Shown here: in pieces, positions 1 to 6,931 of the stretch
Layout of the letters: each line of letters begins with the position of its first letter
How positions within the stretch are numbered: position 1 is the stretch's first letter
Source: Thermocaproicibacter sp036741535
GTDB lineage: Bacteria; Bacillota; Clostridia; Oscillospirales; Acutalibacteraceae
Reading direction: 5' to 3'
DNA length: 12,884 nt
Assembly: GCA_036741535.1 (NCBI GenBank)
Contig: DAINSB010000058.1
Coordinates: 1-12,884 of the forward strand
The notes under the pieces: generated by a model
What the model was told of the DNA's origin: nothing
Seen by the model: the letters and a program-made list of their open reading frames with translations, nothing else
Databases searched by the model: none
Program-made: the position numbers and the translations under genes

Positions 1-118
1 ACCAGAACTGAACATGGATGCCCACGGCGGTGATCTCCGCCATCAGCGCGGCGACAGCTTGATACCAGTAGGTCCATCCTAACGCCAATATCCCGACCGA
101 CCGGCTGAACCAAGAGCC
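1..118 (-). pseudogene. 5'-truncated remnant of an AAT-family amino-acid permease (runs off left edge)
   Basis: One minus-strand frame reads as a membrane segment containing LGWTYWYQAVAALMAEITAV and ending with QFW at the window edge. This matches the pattern GWTYW...MA(D/E)..A...QFW that I recall from the third-helix region of AAT-type amino-acid permeases such as CycA, ProY and YbxG. The homology seems to begin near position 110-118. The roughly 100 residues expected before it (first helices, GAIGTGLF-type motif) are missing. The same frame stays open upstream to about 279, but that part has an odd composition and no permease motif. I infer a broken gene whose front was lost by deletion or rearrangement. 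The rest lies outside the window, so a frameshifted but longer gene is possible. The assignment rests on recalled family motifs only. Confidence 0.45.
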
Positions 119-279
119 AGCGTTTACCGTTACCTCACAGCAAAGCCAAGCAGGAAGAACATTCAGACGAGCGTTAAAAAAGCGTGCCGGCGGCATATTT
201 TCAGCGAGGAACGGCGCGGCGGCTATGCCGCAAGTAAGTTCAAATTCTCGCGTTTGAAGCCTGCATGTCTCCCCGGCGT
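119..279. other. Non-genic stretch between permease remnant and hydrolase gene
   Basis: No recognisable gene lies here. The minus frame leading into the permease remnant is open throughout but does not resemble a known protein. The stretch holds a small perfect stem GCGGC-TAT-GCCGC and several GC-rich palindromic patches. It could be an intergenic repeat or rearrangement scar, which cannot be decided from one copy. Confidence 0.4.
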
Positions 280-301
280 TCAACGGTTCTTTCGAACGCC
301 G
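274..301 (-). other. Inverted repeat at the 3' end of the hydrolase gene
   Basis: Arms CGGCGTTC (274-281) and GAACGCCG (294-301) form a perfect 8-bp stem around a 12-base loop. The stem overlaps the TGA stop of the hydrolase gene. No run of T follows on the minus strand, so it is at best a weak or 3'-end-stabilising structure rather than a clear intrinsic terminator. Confidence 0.4.
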
Positions 302-1068
302 CCGGATACGGAATAGTAAATCGATTCTCCCTGCGCCATAATATAATAAGGACAATCCGGCGCATGGGCCCTCATTTCATTCTCAAAATCGTAAGGATTG
401 CCCCTATGCCTCGAAAAGGTCCAAAAATGGCTGGGGATGGTAAGCCGCGGTTTGACCTGTTCGGCCAGCATGGCGGCGTCCCGCTCATTCATGTTGCCAT
501 ATTCGCCGTTGATCGGCAAAATCAAAATGTCGATGTTCTGCTCCGCGGCATGTTTCATGCGATCCATCTGATAGCTGGTATCGCCGGTAAAATAAATTTT
601 AATGCCTTCACACTCTACGATAAACCCTACGGCTCCCGTCGCGGCATCCCCATGATCGGCAAAGACCGTCTCAACCGTGAACCCTTTCCGCTTCTTTATT
701 TTGCCCACTTCCGCTATGTCGATTTTGTTCCGCGGAAGATCAATATTTTTGCACGCCTCCAGGGTCTGTCTGGATCCGTACAGCACCGTGTCCCCCCGCA
801 GAAAGGCGGGCAAGCTGTCCAAATCCAGATGATCCGCGTGACAATGGGTGATCAGCAGGATGTCTGCCTTCAGATCCTCTGCCTCCATAACCGGCATCAT
901 CAGGCGCTTGTTTCCATCCAGTCTCTCGGCTAAGTCCGACAGATACGGATCTACGGCGAGCCATTCCCGGCGGCTGTTTTTCACGAGGAATCCCGCCTGA
1001 CCCAACCAAAACAGGCAGATCTCGCCATTCTGCGGCTCAGCCGCTGCCATTTTTTTCACAAAGTCCAT
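280..1068 (-). CDS. MBL-fold metal-dependent hydrolase, UlaG-like
   Basis: A 262-residue cytoplasmic protein of the metallo-beta-lactamase superfamily (COG2220/UlaG-like branch), with no signal peptide. The metal site is visible: THCHADHLD at about 74-82 (H75, H77, D79, H80), H139 in FADHGDA, D163 in FTGDTSY and H214 in SHFW. UlaG itself opens L-ascorbate-6-phosphate lactone and is about 350 residues, so this shorter relative need not share that substrate. A lactonase role would fit a neighbouring sugar-dehydrogenase pathway, but this is inference. The ATG at 1068 is preferred over an upstream TTG at 1083, because the SD GGAGGGG (1075-1081) lies between them, six bases before the ATG. The gene is 64 bases behind the chemoreceptor with no terminator seen between, so co-transcription is likely. 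Confidence 0.85.
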   Translation of the reverse strand: MDFVKKMAAAEPQNGEICLFWLGQAGFLVKNSRREWLAVDPYLSDLAERLDGNKRLMMPVMEAEDLKADILLITHCHADHLDLDSLPAFLRGDTVLYGSRQTLEACKNIDLPRNKIDIAEVGKIKKRKGFTVETVFADHGDAATGAVGFIVECEGIKIYFTGDTSYQMDRMKHAAEQNIDILILPINGEYGNMNERDAAMLAEQVKPRLTIPSHFWTFSRHRGNPYDFENEMRAHAPDCPYYIMAQGESIYYSVSGGVRKNR

Positions 1069-1132
1069 CCGTTTCCCCTCCAAAATTCAGATTCTGCTTG
1101 CATTTCCTTTTTCAGCAGGAACGATGCCGATT

Positions 1133-2812
1133 TCAGAGCGTCTCACTTTCCGGCCTCAGCCTGAATTTCTCGGCAAGCGATTCCATCGCCCGAGCCTGGC
1201 CGGAAAGCTCTTCGCTCGCCGCCGCGCTTTCCTCCGCCGTCGCGGAGTTTGTCTGCACCACCCTGGAGATCTGCTCGATTCCGATATTGATCTGCTGAAT
1301 CGCATCCGACTGCTTCGCAGTGGCCTGCGAGATACGGCCCACCGTTCCCGAGACGGCTTTAGCCCTTTCCACGACGCGCTGCAGCGATTTCGCGGTTTCA
1401 CCCGCGATCTCGGTCCCGTTTTCAACCTCGTCGATGGAGTCCCGGATCAGCTTCGTCGTATCCTTGGCGGCCGCCGAACTCTTGCTGGCCAGATTACGCA
1501 CTTCATCCGCAACAACCGCAAACCCTTTCCCTGCATCGCCGGCACGCGCAGCCTCTACGGCGGCGTTCAGCGCCAGGATATTCGTCTGAAACGCGATGTC
1601 CTCGATCGCCCTGATGATCTTTTCGATCCCGCTGGAGGAGTTATGGATCTTGGACATCGCGCCGACCATCCGTTGCATATGCCGGCCACACGTTTCGATT
1701 TCGGCACTCACATCGTCCACATCCGCACTCGCTCTCGTCACTTGTTTTGCATTCTCCTGAATCTGCGACGTGATCTCCGCAATGGAAGCGGAAAGCTCTT
1801 CGATCGAGCTCGCCTGCTCCGCCGCGCCCTGTGCCAGAGCCTGAGCGCCGGAAGACATCTGCCCGGAGCCGCTCGCGACCTGCTGGGAGGTTTCTCGCAT
1901 CCCGGTAACCGTATGATTCATGAATTGAACGATCCCCTCGACGGAGCCGATCAGTTCTGCAAAATCCCCTTTATATTCAAAGCCCCTAGAGACCGTCAGG
2001 TCGCCTTTTTCCACCCTGGCAAGTTTGTCACCGATGTCGGATATGTACATATTCAGGATCCCGGCCATTTCCGCAAACGCGGCGGCCAGCTGACCGATCT
2101 CGTCTTTCGTCCCGATTTCTATTTTCGCGCTCAAATCGCCCTGCGCCATCTTTTTGGAAACCTGCACCAGTTTCCCGACCGGTCTGCTGATCCCGCGGGA
2201 AATCACCCATGCAATAACAATCGACAGGAAAGTCGACAAAGCGATGATACAAAGGATGATTCCTTTCGCGACGGCCCCTTCCCGGCTCAGATTTGCCGAC
2301 ACCTGGCTGCCGGTTTTCGTCTTCTCCTCGACCAGCGCATTGATTGCGGAAGATACCTGATCAGCCAAAGGGGCAGACTGCGCCAACGTCGCATAAGCAT
2401 CCGAACTGTTATCGGCAAGCGCCATCCTGACCGTTTGGTCTTGAGCGGGTATAAAATCATTCAGATTGTCTTTGATTGTATCATAATACTCTTTTTCTCT
2501 GTCCGTCACCATCTCCGGTTTGATTTTTGTAAGATATTGCGTCAGTTTTGCAGTGGATTGGTCAATCTGCTGTTTCATTTTCTGCTTGTCCGCACTGTCC
2601 GTCTGAATAATGAGATCGCGCAAAAGGATGCAGTCGTGGTTGAATTCAGCGTTGCACAGACCGACGTCGCCCTGCGAAAAGCCGTAATCGAGTAACGCGC
2701 CGGAATATTGCCCGACGGTATTTGTCAGAACGAGACAGCCGGTGATTCCGCCGGCGCTGGAAATGAGCGCGACTAAGATGAAAGTCAAAACCAATTTCTT
2801 TCCAATCTTCAT
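1133..2812 (-). CDS. Methyl-accepting chemotaxis protein
   Basis: A 559-residue transmembrane chemoreceptor that should signal to CheA/CheW. From the ATG: short basic N-terminus and TM1 (about 8-30), extracellular helical sensor of the 4HB type (about 31-182), TM2 (about 184-204) and HAMP (about 205-258, SRPVGKL...GDLSAKIEIGTKDEIGQL). A second HAMP-like segment follows (about 260-305, VEKGDLTV). The cytoplasmic coiled coil carries the conserved hairpin tip EDIAFQTNILALNAAVEAAR (404-423) and the following AGKGFAVVADEVRNLA. It ends in RPESETL with no CheR-binding NWETF-type pentapeptide. Start is uncertain. ATG 2812 has only a weak GGA upstream. An in-frame TTG at 2863 has GAAGGGGAT before it and would give 17 more residues, including IFGNMKIGKK, which resembles common MCP N-termini. 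It lies behind the operon terminator and may sense the operon's substrate (inference). Confidence 0.93.
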   Translation of the reverse strand: MKIGKKLVLTFILVALISSAGGITGCLVLTNTVGQYSGALLDYGFSQGDVGLCNAEFNHDCILLRDLIIQTDSADKQKMKQQIDQSTAKLTQYLTKIKPEMVTDREKEYYDTIKDNLNDFIPAQDQTVRMALADNSSDAYATLAQSAPLADQVSSAINALVEEKTKTGSQVSANLSREGAVAKGIILCIIALSTFLSIVIAWVISRGISRPVGKLVQVSKKMAQGDLSAKIEIGTKDEIGQLAAAFAEMAGILNMYISDIGDKLARVEKGDLTVSRGFEYKGDFAELIGSVEGIVQFMNHTVTGMRETSQQVASGSGQMSSGAQALAQGAAEQASSIEELSASIAEITSQIQENAKQVTRASADVDDVSAEIETCGRHMQRMVGAMSKIHNSSSGIEKIIRAIEDIAFQTNILALNAAVEAARAGDAGKGFAVVADEVRNLASKSSAAAKDTTKLIRDSIDEVENGTEIAGETAKSLQRVVERAKAVSGTVGRISQATAKQSDAIQQINIGIEQISRVVQTNSATAEESAAASEELSGQARAMESLAEKFRLRPESETL

Positions 2813-2902
2813 ATTTCCAAATATTTTTCTGTTCTTTCCCTTTGCCCTCTTTTTAAACAGCAAATTGCCATCCCCTTCAAAATAGAATGAATGGAAACAT
2901 TC

Positions 2903-2929
2903 GGATCGACCGGCCACCCTGATATTTTC
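2903..2929 (-). promoter_or_regulatory. Weak candidate sigma-D (flagellar-type) promoter of the chemoreceptor
   Basis: On the minus strand GAAA (2929-2926), a 15-base spacer and GTCGATCC (2910-2903) partly match the sigma-D/sigma-28 pattern TAAA-N15-GCCGATAA. The agreement is 3/4 and 5/8 bases. It sits between the operon terminator and the receptor start, about 40 bases before the TTG at 2863. The spacing is right but the match is weak. Confidence 0.22.
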
Positions 2930-2961
2930 CGTTTCCCTGAAAGTTATGCAACAACAAGGAG

Positions 2962-3001
2962 CGGCCTTCAAACAGGTGCATCGAAGCCTGTCTGAAAGCC
3001 G
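2962..3001 (-). terminator. Strong hairpin, probable terminator of the catabolic operon
   Basis: The arms at 2962-2976 and 2987-3001 pair over all 15 positions, counting two G-U pairs in the minus-strand RNA, around a 10-base loop. The structure begins 17 bases after the stop codon of the hydroxyacid dehydrogenase gene. On the minus strand it is followed by CTCCTTGTTGTTGC, an interrupted U-rich tail, so termination may be partial. It separates the catabolic operon from the chemoreceptor gene. Confidence 0.6.
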
Positions 3002-3018
3002 TTATGCTATTTCCGCTG

Positions 3019-3984
3019 TTACTGCTTTATATTCACGCAACTACGCGGTTTTTCATTCCGGAGGACACGCACAACTTCTTCCGCTGCCTTCCTCTGCAGA
3101 TCGTTTTGCGCTTCCTCCGAATACCAGGCGGCGTGCGGCGTGAGAATCACATTGTCAAACCGCCTCAATTCGGAATTGTTCGGAAGCGGCTCTTTCTCGC
3201 AGACGTCCAATGCCGCCCCGGCCAGCCTTTTTTCCTTCAGAGCGGATACCAAGTCGTTTTCATCGACCAGAGGGCCTCTGGATGTATTGACAAGGAACGC
3301 GCTTTTCTTCATCTTTTCAAAAGCCGCTTTGTTAAACAGATGGAGCGTGTCTTTTGTAAGAGGGACATGAATGGAAATAACATCAGACTCCCGGAGCAGC
3401 GTATCAAAATCAACCTTTTTTGCACCGAATTCCGACATGACCTTCGCGTCGACATAGGGGTCGTACGCAAGGATTCTGAAAGAAAACGCCGCCGCTTTTT
3501 TGGCCACCATCTTTGGGATACGGCCGAATCCGGCGATCCCGAGGGTCAGGTCGCACGTCCTGTGGATCGGTTTCGATATTTTGAAATCCCATTTCCCGGC
3601 TTTCACGCTGTTGGAAAGGACCACCAGTTTCCGCAGGGACGCAAGCACCAGGGTCATCGCATGCGTTGAGACTTCTTCCACGCCATAGTCAGGGACATTG
3701 CAGACATAGACATGGTGTTTTGTCGCGGCGTCCAGATCGACACAGTCCACGCCCACTCCATAACGGACCACGATTTTCAGATTGTGGAGGGCATCCAGAA
3801 CCTTGGCGGTAATTGGCGCGTATTGAACGAGCAAAGCATCGGCGTCGCCTGCCAGACGGATGACGTCGTCCTCCGTTTTGCACTGCAGGGGAATAAAATC
3901 GGCGTCGATTTTTGATACTTCATTTCTTTCATTCTGAAGCGTCTCATATTCAAAATCCGTTACATAAACTTTAAAACGGGACAT
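3019..3984 (-). CDS. D-2-hydroxyacid dehydrogenase (C-terminal binding protein/phosphoglycerate dehydrogenase type)
   Basis: A 321-residue NAD-dependent dehydrogenase that reduces a 2-keto acid to a D-2-hydroxy acid, or the reverse. The Rossmann motif is GIAGFGRIP (149-157), with Pro at the last position of the usual GxGxxG, and D175 in AYDPY favours NAD over NADP. The catalytic residues are R236 (NTSRGPLVDE), E265 (DVCEKEP) and H284 (LTPHAAW). Length is normal. It is last in the operon, 59 bases after the kinase gene. The ATG has AAGGAGA in front. In this setting a role on 2-keto sugar acids, such as 2-ketogluconate or 2-keto-3-deoxygluconate (GhrB-like), is plausible, but members of this family cannot be assigned a substrate from sequence alone. 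Confidence 0.9.
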   Translation of the reverse strand: MSRFKVYVTDFEYETLQNERNEVSKIDADFIPLQCKTEDDVIRLAGDADALLVQYAPITAKVLDALHNLKIVVRYGVGVDCVDLDAATKHHVYVCNVPDYGVEEVSTHAMTLVLASLRKLVVLSNSVKAGKWDFKISKPIHRTCDLTLGIAGFGRIPKMVAKKAAAFSFRILAYDPYVDAKVMSEFGAKKVDFDTLLRESDVISIHVPLTKDTLHLFNKAAFEKMKKSAFLVNTSRGPLVDENDLVSALKEKRLAGAALDVCEKEPLPNNSELRRFDNVILTPHAAWYSEEAQNDLQRKAAEEVVRVLRNEKPRSCVNIKQ

Positions 3985-4043
3985 TGCAAAATCTCCTTTT
4001 GTAGAATCGGACCCGAAACCGGGTAAACTTCGCGTGAAAACGG

Positions 4044-5006
4044 TTACTGAAACGCCTTTCCGCGTTCGATCGCATCCCGCAATCCCGCTCTTGTCGGAAG
4101 GCCCTCGTTATCGCCCGGTACCGTGAGCTGCAGGCCTCCGATCACGTTTCCGCGCATGGCCGCCTCCTGAAGCGGCAGATTCTCCAGGCGTCCGCTGATG
4201 ACGCCGACTGCAAAACCGTCACCCGCGCCCACCGTATCCACCACTTTTGCGAATTTTTCAACGGGGAAGGACGGGACCTGCGCATGCACGGAAGCATTTT
4301 CGACGTAAGCCCCCGTGCGCCCTGTTTTAATGACGATGTCCTTCACGCCCTTGGCGAGGTAATAGCCGGCAATCTGCTCCGGCCTGTCATAACCGGTCAG
4401 GATCTTCCCTTCCGAAATTCCCGGCATCACCATGTCGCAGCGGCACGCAATGTCGTTCAGCACCTTCGCCATCGTCTCTCGGTCTTTCCATAAACTCGGG
4501 CGCAGATTCGGGTCGAACGAAACGTAAACGCCATTTGCATGGGCACGCTCGATCAGCCTTTCGCTTGCGGCAAGACAGCTTTCGCTCAAAGCGCAGGGAA
4601 TGCCCGTCACATGCACATGACGGACTCCGTCGAACGATACTTTTTCAATATCCGCAGGGCTGATGTGCGAGGCGGCGCTGTTTTTCCTGAAATAGAAGGT
4701 ATCCGGATCTCCGTTTTTTGCCTTGGCCTTCAGCATAAATCCCGTCAGGTTTTCTTCGTCGAAGCTGACATTGGAAACGTCGATTTTTTCCTTTTGAAGA
4801 CCTTCGTAAATAGAAGCGCCGAACGGATCATGCGCGCCGAGTTTTGTGATATAGGTCGTTTTATGCTCAAGACGGGTCAGCCCGATGCAGACATTCAATT
4901 CTGCGCCGGCCAGACTTTTCCGGTAGTTGTCAACATCCTTCAGCGCACCGTATTCCAGCCCGGAAAACAGCACCATCGGCTCTCCAAAAAGAATAACCTC
5001 CGCCAT
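4044..5006 (-). CDS. kdgK: 2-keto-3-deoxygluconate kinase (PfkB family)
   Basis: A 320-residue PfkB/ribokinase-family sugar kinase, probably phosphorylating 2-keto-3-deoxygluconate to KDPG with ATP. Substrate-side signs typical of KDG kinases are YFRKNSAASHIS (105-116) and FDPNLRPSLW (164-173). The anion hole and catalytic base lie in DTVGAGDGF (257-265, base D263). The N-terminal GAELNV (34-39) takes the place of the family's GGxxxN. The ATG at 5006 follows GGAGGG at a good distance. The gene begins 27 bases after the KDPG aldolase stop, and this pairing strongly supports the KDG assignment over fructokinase or ribokinase. Confidence 0.87.
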   Translation of the reverse strand: MAEVILFGEPMVLFSGLEYGALKDVDNYRKSLAGAELNVCIGLTRLEHKTTYITKLGAHDPFGASIYEGLQKEKIDVSNVSFDEENLTGFMLKAKAKNGDPDTFYFRKNSAASHISPADIEKVSFDGVRHVHVTGIPCALSESCLAASERLIERAHANGVYVSFDPNLRPSLWKDRETMAKVLNDIACRCDMVMPGISEGKILTGYDRPEQIAGYYLAKGVKDIVIKTGRTGAYVENASVHAQVPSFPVEKFAKVVDTVGAGDGFAVGVISGRLENLPLQEAAMRGNVIGGLQLTVPGDNEGLPTRAGLRDAIERGKAFQ

Positions 5007-5033
5007 AAAATCCCTCCAAAAGCCACCGTCTGA

Positions 5034-5996
5034 TTATTTTCTCTGTCTGAGATGAACAGCGAAACCGCCAAATTCTTTTTTCAGATAGACAACCGTCGTC
5101 TTGCCGCCGCTTTTCACCCGGCTTGCGTCGTCGAAAGCGACACCGGCGTGGGCGGTCAGATAATACTCCGCGCGCGAAACGCTGTTGGTGTCGACGGCGA
5201 CGTGACCGTTCGACCCGAGGCCCGCCGAATGGTTGATTTCAAAACCGGTGCCGACAAACGTCGACGCGGAATTGACAAAGCGCGGAAATCCGAAAGTGTC
5301 GGCAAGATCTTTGGAAATCCCGGCGGCCTCATCGGGGCTTTTGGTATTGATGCCGACATGGACAACTTCAAAACCCAAGAGCTGCACGACAGCCTCTTTC
5401 GCCGTCTCCGTGATTTTATCCCAGTTTTTCGCTTTGACGGCTTCTTTGCTGCAAAGCCAGCTTCCGCCTATGGAATGGATAAAATCCTTTTTTGCGTACT
5501 CCGAAAGATTGCCCGGGCCGATTCCGCCCGTCACAAGAAATCTGACTGAACCGAACGGAGCGGCCAGACTGGCGCACGCCTTCACGCCGCCGCAGCTTTC
5601 GGCGGGGAAGAATTTTACGACCGAGAGGCCTTTCGAGATGGCCTTCATGATCTCGGACGGTGTGACGCAGCCCGGAATAACGGGAACATGATTCTCAATG
5701 CACCAATCGACGACCGCATCGTCGAAGCCCGGCATGACGATATAATCCGCGCCCGCCCGGACCGCTTTCGCAGCCTGATCGGGGTCGATGACCGTTCCCG
5801 CGCCGACCAGAAAATCCGATGTCTTCCGCTTTACCTGTCTGATCGCCTCCGCCGCGCATTCCGTGCGGAATGTGATTTCGACCGTGCCGATTCCGCCGGC
5901 TTTCAGCGCCTTTGCCAAACCGACCGCGTCCTCCGCCCGATCAACGGCGGCAAGCGGGACAAGTCCGATCTTCTCCAACGATTCCAAAACATCCAA
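5034..5996 (-). CDS. eda: KDPG/KHG aldolase fused to a C-terminal glyoxalase (VOC)-like domain
   Basis: A 320-residue class I aldolase expected to split 2-keto-3-deoxy-6-phosphogluconate into pyruvate and glyceraldehyde-3-phosphate. Residues 1-205 form the Eda barrel: VEITFRT with E40 and R44, GAGTV (65-69), MPGFD (88-92), PGCVTPSE (108-115), Schiff-base K128 in VVKFFPAE and the phosphate loop TGGIGPGN (156-163). Typical Eda proteins end near 210. Here about 115 extra residues follow, reading like a VOC fold (VHVGINTKSPDEA, FEINHS, GHVAVDTNSV). Such extended aldolases exist in Firmicutes, as I recall, and the role of the extra domain is unknown to me. TTG at 5996 is preferred over ATG at 6014. 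GAGGTGA (6008-6002) sits five bases before the TTG, whereas no SD precedes the ATG. The resulting N-terminus, MDVLESLEKIGLVPL, suits the family. Confidence 0.88.
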   Translation of the reverse strand: MDVLESLEKIGLVPLAAVDRAEDAVGLAKALKAGGIGTVEITFRTECAAEAIRQVKRKTSDFLVGAGTVIDPDQAAKAVRAGADYIVMPGFDDAVVDWCIENHVPVIPGCVTPSEIMKAISKGLSVVKFFPAESCGGVKACASLAAPFGSVRFLVTGGIGPGNLSEYAKKDFIHSIGGSWLCSKEAVKAKNWDKITETAKEAVVQLLGFEVVHVGINTKSPDEAAGISKDLADTFGFPRFVNSASTFVGTGFEINHSAGLGSNGHVAVDTNSVSRAEYYLTAHAGVAFDDASRVKSGGKTTVVYLKKEFGGFAVHLRQRK

Positions 5997-6001
5997 GAGG
6001 C

Positions 6002-6008
6002 TCACCTC
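6002..6008 (-). promoter_or_regulatory. Ribosome binding site fixing a TTG start of the aldolase
   Basis: GAGGTGA on the minus strand is fully complementary to the 3' end of typical 16S rRNA and ends five bases before TTG 5996. It lies inside any reading frame begun at ATG 6014, which has only AT-rich sequence upstream. Confidence 0.7.
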
Positions 6009-6049
6009 TATCATTTAAAATGAGAAACAGCAAATAGGACGCACCATGG

Positions 6050-6814
6050 TTATCTTACAAGATACCCGCCGTCGACCGGGATGATCGCGCCATTCAGATA
6101 ATCGGACGCGGGGGAAGCCAGGAAACACGCCACTCCGGCGACATCCCTCGGGGTCCCCCACCTCTTCGCCGGTATTCTGGAGAGGATTTCATGATTTCTG
6201 GTCTCGTCGTGAATCAGCGCGACGTTCATCTCCGTGGCCATATAGCCGGGGGCCAGAGCGTTGATGTTGACCCCTCTGCTTGCCCATTCATTTGCAAACG
6301 CTTTCGTAATCTGCGCCACACCGCCTTTACTGGCAGCATAAGCGGGAACCGTATAACCACCGAAAAAGCTCAGCATGGAAGCGACGTTAATGATTTTACC
6401 GTGACCCTGTTTGAGCATAACCCGGCCCGCCATCTGGCACATCGAAAAAACAGCTGTCAGATTAATATTTATCACGGCATTCCAGTCTTCCATCGGAAAC
6501 TCCTCCGATTTATGCCTTTTCTGAATGCCCGCTGCATTCACGATAATGTCAAGCGTACCGCCCAATTGGCTGACCGCTTCATCAAAAACCCGTTTTCTCT
6601 GGTTTTCATCCCCTAAGTTGACAACTATCCCATGGCATTTAAACCCTTTGGAAACATATTCTTCGGCAATTTGCGGTGTTTTCGGATTTAAATCCAAAAT
6701 TACAACCTCAACGCCTTCTTCCATCAGGCCTTCCGCCATGCCGTTTCCCAGACCCTGGGACGCACCGGTCACGATTGCCTTTTTGCCGGAAAGATCAAAA
6801 AACTTGCTTTTCAA
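6050..6814 (-). CDS. kduD: SDR-family oxidoreductase, KduD / gluconate 5-dehydrogenase-like
   Basis: A 254-residue classical short-chain dehydrogenase. Visible are the cofactor motif VTGASQGLG (15-23), D41 at the end of the second strand (NAD preference), NAAG (93-96), N118, S146 and the YxxxK pair Y159/K163. The stretches IINVASMLSFFGG, PAYAASK, APGYMAT, SDYLNG and the ending VDGGYLVR closely resemble E. coli KduD, which interconverts 2,5-diketo-3-deoxygluconate and KDG. Gluconate 5-dehydrogenase (IdnO/Gno) is the close alternative. Either product would feed the KDG kinase and KDPG aldolase encoded just downstream. The start is TTG with GGAGGT six bases upstream. A 117-base gap with GC-rich hairpins separates it from the MDR gene before it. 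Confidence 0.85.
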   Translation of the reverse strand: MKSKFFDLSGKKAIVTGASQGLGNGMAEGLMEEGVEVVILDLNPKTPQIAEEYVSKGFKCHGIVVNLGDENQRKRVFDEAVSQLGGTLDIIVNAAGIQKRHKSEEFPMEDWNAVININLTAVFSMCQMAGRVMLKQGHGKIINVASMLSFFGGYTVPAYAASKGGVAQITKAFANEWASRGVNINALAPGYMATEMNVALIHDETRNHEILSRIPAKRWGTPRDVAGVACFLASPASDYLNGAIIPVDGGYLVR

Positions 6815-6849
6815 GGTATTACCTCCAAATAATATTTATTAAGCTATAT

Positions 6850-6866
6850 GCCCGACAACGTCGGGC
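6850..6866 (-). other. Perfect GC hairpin in the MDR-SDR gap
   Basis: GCCCGAC-AAC-GTCGGGC is a perfect 7-bp stem with a 3-base loop. Just before it on the minus strand the sequence is GC-rich, with a smaller CGCCG/CGGCG stem. Just after it is AT-rich (ATATAGCTTAATAAATATT), then comes the SD of the SDR gene. It could attenuate transcription or stabilise the upstream message, but there is no clean U-run. Confidence 0.4.
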
Positions 6867-6931
6867 CGAGCGGCGCGGATGCGGCGCCGGTCCCGGCGTC
6901 TGAGCCTTTGCCCTCATTTTCTATCGGCTTT

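Noticed and set aside
1124..2695. Long plus-strand open frame of 523 codons
   Set aside because: It is antisense to the clear chemoreceptor gene. Its Arg/His/Phe-rich translation has no domain, and it reflects codon bias of the real gene.
4011..4024. ACCCG-AAAC-CGGGT stem between kinase and hydroxyacid dehydrogenase genes
   Set aside because: Only 5 bp with no U-run. The neighbouring genes are close and appear co-transcribed.
6819..6917. Small minus-strand frame with an ATG in the MDR-SDR gap
   Set aside because: The product is a Pro/Arg-rich 32-mer with no SD before the ATG. It ends inside the SD of the SDR gene and follows the GC-rich hairpins.
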